A stretch of DNA of 64,000 nt, from positions 1,202,294 through 1,266,293 of the forward strand of contig SCFE01000027.1 of the NCBI GenBank assembly GCA_004352715.1. Reading direction: 5' to 3'. Numbering within the stretch: position 1 is the stretch's first letter; each line of letters opens with the position of its first letter. The notes under the pieces are model-generated. The model had not been told where the DNA came from, made no database searches, and was given only the letters and a program-made list of their open reading frames with translations. Below, piece by piece: positions 11,328 through 23,322 of the stretch. Both the position numbers and the translations under genes were made by a program. The DNA comes from Hofstenia miamia (Eukaryota > Xenacoelomorpha > Acoela).

Positions 11328-12639
11328 TGTGCAGAGCTTCACTACATCTAGCAAATTTTCACAGAGGTATCACCATTTATTTTCATAATTGACATGGGAA
11401 ATCACGACACTCAAACTTGTTATCCAGATTATTCACTACATTGTAAGCTGATGTATCCATAATAGTAATGCATTTATTCATCCTTCCAAAATTACTTGTG
11501 CTTCCATGCTGAATTAACCATTCTAAGTGTGTAAAATGTTTGTAAATGGGACACCTTACCTATGGCTATTTGCCATGTGTAATTGAACTGATTCTATTGG
11601 ACGCCATCTAGTGACAAAATATTTTTGACAAAATTAAATTGAACAAATTAATTTTTACAAAGTTCTTATTTTTTATTGTAAGAATTTGGGCAAAGTGATA
11701 TAATTGATGACAAGAAATGTTTTTGACAGAATTAAGATTAATTTATTTAACTGACCTATTTGCTTCTGTTAATATAGTTATGACATGCTGATTGTAACAA
11801 TATTTTTAATTATGCAACACTCTGTATTAAGAAAAATAATTCATTGATGTAAAAGCCAACACTTTGGTATAACATTTTATATTTTGTATAGATGTATATT
11901 TCAAAATGTATTAATATTAATCAAAAATATAGTATGCAAAGAGGAAAAATTATGACCATATATTCATCAATTGTGTATATATTGTACTAAATGTAAAATT
12001 ACACAATGACTCCATGTGATGAAGTTCTTAAGATGTGTTTGTTGTAACAATGCTTAATCATGCAACAAGGAAGATAATTGATCAACACAAAACTTGTTTT
12101 CTGGTAATATCCAAATACAAAATGGAGAAATATTTTGCTAAACTTAAACACTATAGTTGCATGAAATAGACGTACATTTTCAAAAACAAGATAGAAATAT
12201 CTAACAAAGTATAGGAAATATACTATTGACAAATCAATAAAAAATTGAAATATCTGATATACATTACAAAAGCAAGCTCATTTTCACCAATATCCAAAAT
12301 ACAAAATGGAATAAATATTTGCAGTGCTTAAGCATTACACACATATGAAACAAAGTGTATTGTATATAAGCTGTTTTTGTGCAGATTGAGTTTGTTGTGG
12401 AGAGCTTCACTACATCTAACAAATTTTCACAGAGTTATCACCACTTATTTTCATAGTTGACATGGGAAATCATGACACCCAAACTTGTTATCCAGATTAT
12501 TCACTACATTGTAAGCTGATGTATACATAATAGTAATGCATTTATTCATCCTTCCAAAATTACTTGTGCTTCCATGCTGAATTAACCATTCTAAGTGTGT
12601 AAAATGTTTGTAAATGGGTAAACAAAGTTAGTTAATTAT
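11328..12639 (+). repeat. Left arm of a 1,312-bp inverted repeat
   Basis: Each base x pairs with base 27778-x on the right arm (15139-16450). That sum holds at both boundaries and throughout, so there is no net indel. Several stretches I compared directly were identical, including 11999-12232 against 15546-15779. The arm contains one ~1.07 kb unit plus a second ~220 bp copy of the unit's end (11332-11551 resembles 12402-12620). The 77-residue ORF shared by both arms has no protein character. Confidence 0.9.
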
Positions 12640-15138
12640 GTATTATTCACATGCAAAATAAACAGACATATGGTAATTAGAAGACAAGTTGCTAAGAATT
12701 TTGAGAAACAAATATCATTAAAGGAAGCTGATGTATCCATAATAGTACTGCATTAATTCACCCATCCAATTTTATGTGTGCACCCAAAACACTGTTTCCT
12801 TTCTACACAACAAATTAAGAGATTCAATAAAAGTAATCAATTATTCATTTGTAATGTTTCCTTCTGTAAAGCCAATGTTATGAAAATTGTGTTTGTACCA
12901 GTTGAATGCTTTTGGATATGATGAGGGAGAAAGTAAAAATTTTCCATTTATTGACTTACTGTAATAATGTATATTTTGTCATCCAACAAATGATTAGTTC
13001 TTTAATATAGTAAATGTTGTAAGCATTTCACATAACTCAAAAAACATGCTAGATTTCAAACAAGGCGTCATGATTGATAAACAACCAACTGCATGTTACA
13101 TGTTTTATCAACTTTGCATGTTTTTTCACTTTTTTTTGTTTATGACTTTGCATGGCTGCATATATTACTGGGTTTTCTGCTTTTGTAACTTTAATACATA
13201 AATACAATGACTTATTCATTATTCATAGTTGATGACGATTTTTCCATTGTTAGATATGATTTCCAATTGTTAAATTTGTAAACTCTGTGATGCATTCTAA
13301 ATGCATAAATATTTGTAAATAGTGTATTATTCACATGCAAAAATACAGATGCATAGTATTGAAAAGATAGAATTTCAAGGAAAATACAATGTAATATTAT
13401 ACATAGTGAAAACAATGTCTATAAAATCACCTAACCATAACAAACTCTATAGACTCAGAAAAATTTAATTCATGTTCTTCAGTAAATACTATCCAAATGA
13501 CAAAACAAAGTGAAAATTAATGTGTATAATTTATAGTTTCAGTAAGCAACTAGTTATAAAAGTAGTAAATTTAGAGTGCATGCATCAATATATATAATTT
13601 AGTTTAAATCAAAAAAAAGTGTGTACATTGGAAAGAGATAATACATCAATGAATATATGGTATAGGGTTTTGCAAAAAAATGCTGTTTTTCAGATGATCA
13701 GAAAAACAATATAATTAATAATTAAATACTTGAATATTAATAGTATATATACAAATAATATGATTATATACATATAAGAAAAGAGGTTTTAGATTCACAA
13801 TAATAGTTAATAGTCATGCATTCATGAAATGTAATTACCATCAGCAACAATGACCATTTCCAAATGTTGTCTGAGTGTAGCAAGTTCTCTTGTCAAAATG
13901 AAATGATTGAACTGGTCAAGGTAATCATTCAAATAATTTCATACACCTTGATGATTTTCAAAAACTTCATTATGTCTGCTTTACTCAAAATTGCGGAATA
14001 TTAGCTGATCACATAAATTGAAATCTGGTGAGTAAGGTGGTTGTGGAACTAAAGTGATTTCATTTTCTTCCAAAAATAGTCTGGTCAGATTAACGTGTGT
14101 GGTGTAATGTTGTTGTGCATTATGAATGTTCCTCTGTGTCTGATATCAACAATTCCCTGAAGAAATCTAACATATCTTTCTGTGTTCACAATTTTACCAG
14201 CATTCAACACTTCAGAATAATGCCCTCCATGAAAATTTATTGCTACAATAATGTGAAATTTGTAAGCAGACATGGTTGTTTTGGCAATACTCTATAGTTG
14301 AATAAATCAATAATGCATAACACAATTTATTCCAAAGATGTGTATGTTGGAAAGAGAAATACTAAATGTATATAGACCCCTAAACCAAAAATTCATATAT
14401 AATCCTGTTTATAGGAAAAACATCTACAATGGAAAATGGGTTAATAGAAAAATGTATATAGTTGCATAAAGCAAAACCCTTATTAAATTCATTTACAGCA
14501 AAAATGTGTATGATGGAAAGTGAAATACTAAAATGTAAATCCCATAAAGCCATACCAAACATGAATGATGGAAAAGACAAATAATACATCAATGTCCATT
14601 TAGATGTTGAAAATAATATGGAAAAACATATAACATACCCTGTTATTTTGCATACAGATGTATTTGAAATCCCCAGTCTAGTTTGTCCTGCTTTTTTTAG
14701 AGTAGCATTGAAGCAAATAGTTGATTAGTCACAAATCTTTTACCATTAAATCAAAATACACTTGAATTCCCTAGTTCAATCTCTAGAATGTTAAAATAAT
14801 TAGTTGATAATTTGCACTGGTTTTTTGTAAAGTGTGACTTGATCACTTCAATTCTCCCAAAGTCAAAAACTACTTTCTAAAATGTGTTATGGGGTGAGTC
14901 AACAATTATCCATGAAAAAGTGGCTCCTCTGATTCCATCCATTAAAATTAATTAATTCCACTTATACAGTATTTGTAAAAACATGGGGGTTCATACAGAC
15001 TGGCCTGAAATAAATCGAATGCATAGTTAGAACATTAATGACACATTATTCATAATTCATTTTTTATTAAAGTGGGTAATAAAACACCTGAGAAAAACAA
15101 GATAAAGATACAATAGTTCAGCACATAATAAAAAATAA
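12640..15138. other. 2.5-kb loop of the palindrome
   Basis: This single-copy spacer separates the arms. It contains a mariner-type transposase remnant (minus strand, near the centre of symmetry at 13889) and degraded bits of arm sequence: AGCTGATGTATCCATAATAGT at about 12725 resembles 11448, and TATTATTCACATGCAAAA occurs at 12641 and 13324. The loop is otherwise non-coding and AT-rich. Confidence 0.7.
13830..14280 (-). pseudogene. mariner-type transposase remnant
   Basis: One frame reads HYSEVLNAGKIVNTERYV, then GTFIMHNNITPH. After a frameshift near 14088 it continues EENEITLVPQPPYSPDFNLC. These match the middle and end of the mariner DDE domain, which normally has an F-M-H-D-N-A-R-P-H-like second-aspartate motif and a P-P-Y-S-P-D-L-like third. 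Here the second aspartate is Asn (HNN), and stops follow, so the enzyme is inactive. The N-terminal DNA-binding half is missing. It sits in the palindrome loop and may be the remains of the element's own transposase or an unrelated insertion. Confidence 0.65.
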
Positions 15139-16450
15139 ATAATTAACTAACTTTGTTTACCCATTTACAAACATTTTACACACTTAGAATGGTTAATTCA
15201 GCATGGAAGCACAAGTAATTTTGGAAGGATGAATAAATGCATTACTATTATGTATACATCAGCTTACAATGTAGTGAATAATCTGGATAACAAGTTTGGG
15301 TGTCATGATTTCCCATGTCAACTATGAAAATAAGTGGTGATAACTCTGTGAAAATTTGTTAGATGTAGTGAAGCTCTCCACAACAAACTCAATCTGCACA
15401 AAAACAGCTTATATACAATACACTTTGTTTCATATGTGTGTAATGCTTAAGCACTGCAAATATTTATTCCATTTTGTATTTTGGATATTGGTGAAAATGA
15501 GCTTGCTTTTGTAATGTATATCAGATATTTCAATTTTTTATTGATTTGTCAATAGTATATTTCCTATACTTTGTTAGATATTTCTATCTTGTTTTTGAAA
15601 ATGTACGTCTATTTCATGCAACTATAGTGTTTAAGTTTAGCAAAATATTTCTCCATTTTGTATTTGGATATTACCAGAAAACAAGTTTTGTGTTGATCAA
15701 TTATCTTCCTTGTTGCATGATTAAGCATTGTTACAACAAACACATCTTAAGAACTTCATCACATGGAGTCATTGTGTAATTTTACATTTAGTACAATATA
15801 TACACAATTGATGAATATATGGTCATAATTTTTCCTCTTTGCATACTATATTTTTGATTAATATTAATACATTTTGAAATATACATCTATACAAAATATA
15901 AAATGTTATACCAAAGTGTTGGCTTTTACATCAATGAATTATTTTTCTTAATACAGAGTGTTGCATAATTAAAAATATTGTTACAATCAGCATGTCATAA
16001 CTATATTAACAGAAGCAAATAGGTCAGTTTAATAAATTAATCTTAATTCTGTCAAAAACATTTCTTGTCATCAATTATATCACTTTGCCCAAATTCTTAC
16101 AATAAAAAATAAGAACTTTGTAAAAATTAATTTGTTCAATTTAATTTTGTCAAAAATATTTTGTCACTAGATGGCGTCCAATAGAATCAGTTCAATTACA
16201 CATGGCAAATAGCCATAGGTAAGGTGTCCCATTTACAAACATTTTACACACTTAGAATGGTTAATTCAGCATGGAAGCACAAGTAATTTTGGAAGGATGA
16301 ATAAATGCATTACTATTATGGATACATCAGCTTACAATGTAGTGAATAATCTGGATAACAAGTTTGAGTGTCGTGATTTCCCATGTCAATTATGAAAATA
16401 AATGGTGATACCTCTGTGAAAATTTGCTAGATGTAGTGAAGCTCTGCACA
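15139..16450 (-). repeat. Right arm of the 1,312-bp inverted repeat
   Basis: This is the reverse complement of 11328-12639. It starts AATTAACTAACTTTG and includes the unit start CCATTTACAAACATTTTACA at 15161 and again at 16229, a tandem period of 1,068 bp. Confidence 0.9.
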
Positions 16451-17205
16451 AAAACAGCTCATATACAATACGTTTTGTTTCATGTGTTTAAGGCTTAAGC
16501 AAGGCGAATATTTATTCCTTTTTGTATTTTGGATATTGATGAAAACAAACTTGCTTTTGTAATGTATATCAGATATTTCAATTTCTTATTGATTTATCAA
16601 TAGTATATTTCATATGCTTTGGCAGATATTTCTATCTTGTTTTTGAAACTGTACATCTATTTCATGCAACCAGAGTGTTTAAGTTTAGCAAAATATTTCT
16701 CGACTTTTGTTGGATATTACCAGAAAACGAGTTTCTCATTGATCAATTATTTTCCTTGTTGCATGATTAAGCATTGTTACAACAAACACGTCTTAAGAAC
16801 TTCATCACATGGAGTCATTGTGTAATTTTCCATTTAGTACACTTTATACACAATTGATGACTATATGGATATAATTTTTCCCCATTGCATACTATGTTTT
16901 TTAATTAATATTAATACATGTTGAAATATACGTCTATACAAAATATAAAATGTTATACCAAACTGTTGGCTTTTATATCTATGAATTATTTTTCTTAATA
17001 CAGAGTGTTGCATAATTAAAAAGATTGTTACAATCAACATGTCATAACTATATTAACAGAACCAAATAGGTCAGTTTGCCTAAAACATAAAAACTTTATC
17101 AAAAAATTAATTTTAACTCTGTAAAAAACATTTCTTGTCACTAGGTGGCATCCAATGGAATCAGTTCAATTACACATGGCAAATAGCCATAGGTAAGGTG
17201 TCCCA
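16451..17205 (+). repeat. Second, diverged tandem unit beyond the right arm
   Basis: This continues the 1.07-kb unit begun at 16229 and ends with the same sequence as the first unit (CATAGGTAAGGTGTCCC). It differs from that unit by scattered substitutions and indels. The left arm has no such continuation, so the palindrome is asymmetric outside its 1,312 bp arms. Confidence 0.85.
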
Positions 17206-17800
17206 ATGAGACAGGGTCTCAGCCTTCTTAACTACTGAGGTCTGAACAGCTCGATTCCATCATTTTAGATATGACAATAAACACTTATAGAGCCACTGTT
17301 TGTAATGTGTACAGTATTGCTGACCAATATTCAAGAGTTGATTTGGTGGGATGGTATTAAAAGCTGATGTAAAGTCTAAAAAAATCATACGAAGAATAGT
17401 TGAGTCTCTGTCATCCAATTGTGTAATTATAGTGTGCCAGAGAATAACTATAGCATCAATTGTCGAGAGGCCCAGTTATTATGCAAATTGATGTTTGTCT
17501 TTAGCTCATTAAAAACATCACAATGTGACAGGATTAATAAGTCTCTCAAAATATCTAGCATGAATGGGTGTTAAGCATACTGGACGATAGCTTTTATTAA
17601 TTGAAGTATCAGCATTAGCACTTTTTAACAGTGACACGACTGTTGCAAATTTTCCACATTTGGGGGTGTTCACCATTTTCAATTACAGAATTAAATATTC
17701 AAGAAAATATATATGAGAGCCCCCTGCGAAAGGTTTTAAACAGCCATCCAATGAGATTGTCATGACCCATAGCATTATTTGCATTTCACGGAATCTGGAG
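17206..17800 (-). pseudogene. Non-LTR reverse transcriptase remnant (Rex1/CR1-like)
   Basis: On the minus strand the order is KSYRPVCLTPIHARYFERLI, a gap with stops, STIDAIVILWHTIITQLDD, then RMIFLDFTSAFNTIPP. These correspond to the early fingers motif (Y-R-P-V-x-L-T) and RT motif A, whose Asp binds metal, in Rex1/CR1-type LINEs. The read is broken by stops, and the RT is cut off downstream where the palindromic repeat starts. Motifs B and C (Y-x-D-D) are missing. Confidence 0.6.
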
Positions 17801-18694
17801 TTATAGAGAAAGAATGAGATACCCTTTTACTATTTTGACACTCATGAATTTCTTCCGATGCATCTAAATTGGAGCCATTGTTAAATCTAGTGAAAATTCA
17901 TTTAACTTGTTGCATATAAAAGATATATCAGTTGTTTTCTTTGACAGACGACGCATTACTTCCCAAAATCTGTGTGGTTTTTACTCAGGCTGCAAAAATA
18001 CGTTCTGCGTTTGTTGTAAACGTATTTGTTGATTTGTCTTTGACATTCGTTGTTCCTAAAATAACTATTTATCCATATGACTTCCATTTTTTATTTATAG
18101 AGCTCACGAATAGTATCGTCTTTTTCAACTTTAAGCTGATCCCACTGGGTGGTTGCTTTTGTTACAGGAGTGCATATATCCATACAAAATTTGAGATATT
18201 CTGTTATCACAGTAACAAGTTCGTCATTTTTAGTAGAAAATTTTATGAAAACCTCTCAGTGCGTTTGCTCTAACATTATTATGATTGTTGTAACTCTTCA
18301 TCTTGTTGCTGTTGTAAGTTAGTGGTTCAATCAAAATTCCTTTATGTAATTGCCTAATTGTATTCAAACCTAATATAGGTAGATATTCTTGACCGGAAAC
18401 TTGTGTGTTTTGGGACGCGTAAACACAATCCAGAGCATTAATGGAAGGGCCATGGTTTCGAAATCCACAAGACCTACAGCTTCCAATTTCTTTATATATT
18501 ATATATTGCGAAAAATAGTTAATGTTATTCAGTAGAGAGTGACAATATGAGGTAAACATGTACCCGACCCGACGCGAAAATTTAATACCCAAACCACATC
18601 CAAAACTTTGAATTTGATTTGACGTTGTGGATCCTTTTTCAATCAAATGATCATTAACATCAATCATTTCCTGATAGGAGAAGCAGCAATTCAT
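17801..18694 (-). pseudogene. Probable upstream part of the same LINE
   Basis: Minus-strand pieces such as YLKFCMDICTPVTK and VEKDDTIRELYK resemble the linker between endonuclease and reverse transcriptase in Rex1-like LINEs. A 154-residue ORF (18694-18230) overlaps this stretch in another frame. I see no endonuclease catalytic motif, so the assignment leans on position and orientation next to the RT remnant. Confidence 0.3.
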
Positions 18695-18835
18695 TCGTAT
18701 TACTTAAAGTCTTGGATCTTTCTCAAATCAAGTTAGGATTTGAAACTCGAAATCGGGTAGGGTTTATCAGGTATCCGATGTCCCTCTCTATTTAATAGAA
18801 TAATATTTAGTAATTACAAAAAATGAGTAGCCGGG

Positions 18836-18836
<1 letters not shown>

Positions 18837-18870
<34 letters not shown>
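18837..18870. repeat. (TA)n microsatellite
   Basis: A pure TA tract immediately abuts the 3' end of the Penelope-like remnant. That fits the known tendency of these elements to sit at TA repeats, though TA tracts are common throughout this window. Confidence 0.9.
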
Positions 18871-18872
<2 letters not shown>

Positions 18873-19610
18873 TCAACGCTATGAAAAATATAGACCGGTT
18901 TCGATTCTGAAAATCATCATCAGTAATAAATATGTTGGGAAATAAATATATACAATTGACTACACTATTATAATACAAAATTACTGAATGCACACTAGAA
19001 TAAATTTAATGTTCTCATGCTTTATTGCTTATTTAGTAATTGATGTTTCTTTGTTTGCTTGATGATTAAAGATTTGCCTATTTTAAGATGTTGTGTTCTT
19101 AGTTGTAAGTAAAAAAATTTTTCTTTAGTATTTTTCTTTAGCTTGGTGTTCATGCATAAATATTTCTGATCTTAGGTGTCCGTTAATATGCTCCTTCATT
19201 CTTGTTATTAAATGTCGCTTTGTTTCCCCGACGTATGATTTTTCACAATAATCACATTTATAATTGTAGACAACAGAGGAAAAAATTTTCTTGGAATTGG
19301 ATTTTTATTTTGGAACATATCTTTAGTTTTATACGATGTAAATATAGGAACGATCTTTGTCCATTTTAAATGTGTATTCATAGTTGTTGTTTTCTCCTTT
19401 AAACTTTGAATTTGGTTACATACATTTTGGAAGCTTTAAATATACATTGATCTTGGTTTCATCAAGCCTTTCTATTTTATTGTCTTCTTTGTTATTGCAA
19501 AATAAAGTGTTTGAATATTGTTTGATTAATTTGTGCTGATAACCATTACCTTCAAGTATTTTAAGAACTTTGTTGGTGGCATCTGTAAGGTGTTTGTAAT
19601 TTCAGGATGT
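18871..19610 (-). pseudogene. Penelope-like retroelement, 3' part with GIY-YIG domain
   Basis: A minus-strand frame reads FTSYKTKDMFQNKNPIP (RT thumb-like). Another reads SSVVYNYKCDYCEKSYVGET followed by KRHLITRMKEHI. The latter is the start of the GIY-YIG endonuclease domain, here with VY and YVG, plus the paired cysteines typical of Penelope elements. Stops and frameshifts separate the pieces. The 3' flank carries ACCGGTTTCGATTCTGAAAA (plus strand, about 18893), a sequence characteristic of Penelope-like 3' ends. The RT palm is absent. Confidence 0.7.
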
Positions 19611-19841
19611 AGGTTGAGTTACTGAAAGCTGCAAAAAGATTTACTGAAAAATGTAGAAATATTAAAAAAAAACTGTTTGACACCTTTTTTATCGAAAAAT
19701 TTGTCCGTATGGACATTTCTCAAAAAGACACCAATAAAAGATTTTAAAATTTAACTTCAGCTGTTCCTAGTGAAAAATACTTTAATATTATGCAGTTATT
19801 TTGTACGGTCGATTTTTCTGTACTAAGCTACACCGTGTGCA

Positions 19842-20842
19842 GTGAGTATTACAAACAAGTCACCTGAAAAAATAGAGCACAAATTTTTAAAGCACTTCGT
19901 AGCTATTTTTGGTACACCGCTTAAGTCTATACTGACAGATAATGCTGGGGAGTTTGACAATCAGGAAATAACATTTTTTGGAGACAACTTTAATTTTAGA
20001 ATATGTACAACAGCAGCATATTCTCCATTCAGTAATGGTGTTTGCGAATGCCACAATGCTGTGATTAGTCAAAATTTGGTTAAAACAAGAAATGACTATC
20101 CACAACTAGATTTAGATTCAGCGTTAGCTTGGTCTCGTCTAGCGAAAATACACTGTCAAATACATCTGGTTTTTCACCACATTAAATCGTGTTTGGGAGA
20201 AACTCCAACTTGCCTTATCTGCTTTTTGATCAGCCGCCGGCCTTAGAGGGGATCACACTTAGTCAATCTATCTGTGAAAATCCTAATGCATTACATTTTA
20301 CTTGTCAAGAACACATAGCCGCTGAATCTTCAATTAAGGTTAGAAGAGCACTTAAACATAAAATTCGCAATGTGAATAATGGTGTTGTTATTGGGGATTT
20401 AATATATTACAAGCGACCAGGTTTTGAAAATTGGAGAGGTACAGACAAGGTTATTGGACAAGATGGACAGGTTATCCTAGCTATACATGGTGGTTCTATT
20501 ACTAAGGTTCACACAAGTCATGTTTCTAAAGTTAATGAGCAGGTTAATAGGGACGACGACAGAAATAATGTTCCTAATTTTGATTCAACCAAAAGTACGT
20601 TATCGAAGAGAACACCAAATGATTTTGATGAACACACGGATAATGAAAAGGGAACTAATTTCCAACCACTTCAAGAAACTCAACCGATTCAGGCTAATGA
20701 ATTTTCCGTTACTTTTGATCATGACGAGTCATCAAGGGATGCTAGTTTCTCAATGAACAAAAATGAATTTTCCCAAATCAAGAAAAGCAGAGATGATAAA
20801 GGTAGTATGACTTCCTCTATTTTGCCTAAACAAATATGCTAA
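19842..20842 (+). pseudogene. Gypsy/Ty3 retrotransposon integrase fragment, one frameshift
   Basis: The first frame (19842-20246) begins inside the integrase core. It shows the second catalytic Asp in SILTDNAGEFDN and the catalytic Glu in FSNGVCECHNAV. The frame is lost near 20185, and the second frame (20189-20842) resumes at FGRNSNLPYLLFDQPPALEG. It carries the C-terminal SH3-like segment (YKRPGFENWRGTDKVIGQDG, HTSHVSKV) and ends with an acidic tail. The N-terminal zinc-binding domain, the first Asp, reverse transcriptase, protease and gag are absent upstream. I see no LTRs or primer-binding site. It is a truncated, inactive copy, on the strand opposite to the adjacent Penelope remnant. Confidence 0.75.
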
Positions 20843-21622
20843 TTTTCTTAACTTTTTATCCCACAATAAAAAGCTTTGTAGAGAATCGATGATAATTTTA
20901 AAATGCTTCAACACTGCGTATCTAGTTTTTGGAGTGTGCTTATACATGTATATAATGTGGAAGAATTCATAAACAAAACAATACCATACCATTGATTGAA
21001 TCCTGTACGCAGTGCGGTGAATTCAATGAATGTGCAGATCAATTTATAAACACTTGTGATTGTCAATGTGTTTAAAGTGGCACAAGTGAGGAAAACAATA
21101 TAAAAATGTAAATTACCGGTAAATTATGATATTCTTATGATATCGACGAATATCATCTTACCATAAATTGATGGTTTTTGCCCAGTGCGCAAAGTTGCGA
21201 TGCAAGATCAATTTCCTGTTCTGCTGTGTCTGATTTACCACATAGCCGTTTTACCCCATACCCTATAGGCTATCGTACTAAAAGATATTGAAATGCTTTA
21301 AGATATGATAAGATAAGAGCTAAATGTTAACAATTAAATAACTGACTATTTATCTAAATAGGGTCATTAAATTCACAAGACATATATAATTCACATAAAT
21401 TACAAAAGAAACCTTCCAGGCTATGGATAAAGTAATATAGTACTACTTTAATAACGAGATAGGGTAGTCATTGTTATAAAATTTGTATCCTAGCGATGAT
21501 TTACCAAAAAAATATATTTTTGTTAAGAAAGATATTTAAATGCTTTTTTAAAAGATTTCAATCTTTCAATATTTTTAATTTCCTTAGATAGCGAATTTAA
21601 ATGTAGCTAATATTTTCTTAGT

Positions 21623-21659
<37 letters not shown>

Positions 21660-21799
21660 TTGAATTGAACGTAGCAACAACTATTTTTTAATCATTTCCT
21701 TCGGGTCACAAATTCTGCAAAGAAGATTAGATTAGTTGGCGTAACCTAGAGATTCTGAATGAATCCAAGCTGGGAAAGCAGAAATCACTGTATCATCTA
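20843..21799. other. Non-coding stretch with a (TA)n tract
   Basis: I see no gene. A TA microsatellite occupies about 21627-21657. The region ends at the TA dinucleotide (21798-21799) used as the target site by the Tc1 element. Confidence 0.6.
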
Positions 21800-21928
21800 G
21801 TGTGCTGTGAAAAAGTTTGGAAACACCTATTCGTTTTCCCATTACACTTGAATATTCGTAATTTTCTTGTTCTTTATAATACAAATGAAAGTCTAAATGG
21901 TTTGTATTTATTCATAAACATGCTTAAG
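21800..21928 (+). repeat. Left terminal inverted repeat of the Tc1 element
   Basis: This is a near-perfect reverse complement of 23194-23322. Scattered transitions (for example CATGCTTAAG against CATGTTTAAG when reversed) indicate ageing since insertion. Confidence 0.85.
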
Positions 21929-21990
21929 ATTAAAATATTTAAAAATTCGTTGCTGCAGATATCGGCAGACAATTATTGACATTTTCAAAG

Positions 21991-23153
21991 ATGCGAGCTA
22001 AAGAGTTGACGTCCGAAACTCGTGCACAGATCCAATGCTTACGGAAAACCAATCTTTCTTACCGAGAGATTGCGAAAATTACGAAAGTTTTAGTTGGAAC
22101 TGTTTGTAAGACACTGAAAAGAATATCTGAGACTGGTTCTTTATCTTCTCGAAAGAGGTCNNNNNNNNNNNNNNNNNNNNNNNNNNNNNNNNNNNNNNNN
22201 NNNNNNNNNNNNNNNNNNNNNNNNNNNNNNNNNNNNNNNNGTTGGAACTGTTTGTAAGACACTGAAAAGAATATCGGAGACTGGTTCTTTATCTTCTCGA
22301 AAGAGGTCTGGAAGACCGAAAAAGACGAGCAGCCAAACTGACCGCTTGATTTTCCGCTATGCTGTTGCCAATCCAATGTCATCATCTGCTGAAATTCTTA
22401 GTGCTCTGCTCAATTCCATCAGGATTTGCTCTTCAACAATCCAAAGAAGACTCCTCTATAAATACAAGTTGAGAACGTACTATCCAGCAAAGACATGTCT
22501 CCTCAGTGCTAAAAACATTCGTGATCACCTAAATTTTGCCGTCGATATTGTCACTGGACAGTTGAAGACTGGAAACGTGTTCAGTTTTCTGATGAATCAA
22601 CCATCTGTCAATATCGCAGCTATCGGCCATTCGTGCGACGAACACCTAATGAGCGATACAGGATTCGATACACACTGCCACAAGTCAAACAGCCCAGCAA
22701 GCTTATGATATGGGGAGCTATCTTGACACAAGGACGATGCTGCCTTTACGTTCTCAAGAAAGGCGAGACTCTGAATGGGAAGAAGTATCTCAACATACTT
22801 CAAGAGAAAGGCCCCCTTTCATGGAAATCCGCGAAACTGATACCTTTCAGCAAGACAGAACACCAGCTCCCACCTGTAAAATTGTGAAGAATTGGTTTGT
22901 TACTCAAAGATTCAACCTGCTTGAAGGATGGCCCGGGAACTCCGCCGATTTGAACCCCATCAAAAATATGTGGTCCTTTCTGAAAGCAAAAGTTTCGGAG
23001 AGGAAGCCCACATCTTTGAAATCTTTGGAAGAAGCCATCAAGATTGTTTGGACCACTGAAATTTCTTCTGCTTACTGCGAAAAGTTGATCTCATCAATGC
23101 CCAGGCGACTTGAGGCATGTCTTAGAAATGGAAGTCGTGCTACCAAATACTGA
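21991..23153 (+). pseudogene. Tc1-family transposase, frameshifted and catalytically dead
   Basis: The N-terminal helix-turn-helix reads MRAKELTSETRAQIQ, then LSYREIAKITKV, then a GRP-like linker (SGRPKKTSS). The DDE core begins with FSDESTICQYRS (first Asp) in one frame. It continues FQQDRTPAPTCKIVKNWF (second Asp) and GNSADLNPIKNMW. In active Tc1 enzymes the last motif is N-P-I-E-N, so the catalytic Glu has become Lys. At least two frameshifts (near 22590 and 22830) also break the gene. An 80-n gap with a duplicated flank splits the N-terminal part. It lies inside matched inverted repeats, so this was a complete element. Confidence 0.85.
22088..22310. other. False gap: 80 n flanked by duplicated sequence
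   Basis: About 70 bp before the n run (from GTTGGAACTG at 22094 to 22160) recur right after it (22241-22307) with one clear mismatch (ATCTGAG versus ATCGGAG). The two contig ends overlap and should probably be merged, which would also restore the transposase reading through this point. Confidence 0.8.
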
Positions 23154-23193
23154 ACTTTGCACTTCAGTTTACCGTATTTTTTATCATTCTCAA

Positions 23194-23322
23194 CTTAAAC
23201 ATGTTTATGAATAAATGCAAACCATTTAGACTTTCATTTGTATTATAAAGAACAAGAAAATTACAAATGTTCAAGTGTAATGAGAAAATGTATAGGTGTT
23301 TCCAAACTTTTTCACAGCACTG
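23194..23322 (-). repeat. Right terminal inverted repeat of the Tc1 element
   Basis: This is the partner of 21800-21928. It ends ...TTTTTCACAGCACTG followed by the TA target dinucleotide. Confidence 0.85.

Larger units (their letters stand above)
21800..23322 (+). mobile_element. Tc1-like transposon with long terminal inverted repeats
   Basis: TA dinucleotides flank both ends (21798-21799 and 23323-23324). The left end starts GTGTGCTGTGAAAAAGTTTG. The right end, reversed, starts CAGTGCTGTGAAAAAGTTTG. Matching continues inward to about 21928 and 23194, so the inverted repeats are about 129 bp. A dead transposase lies between them. The span includes an 80-n gap and duplicated flank, so the real element is shorter, probably about 1.37 kb. 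Confidence 0.85.

Noticed and set aside
11999-12232. 77-residue ORF found identically at 11999-12232 and 15546-15779, with a relative at 16619-16825
   Set aside because: Its conservation is explained by the inverted and tandem repeats. Composition is AT-driven (F/Y/I/L-rich) and no domain is visible.
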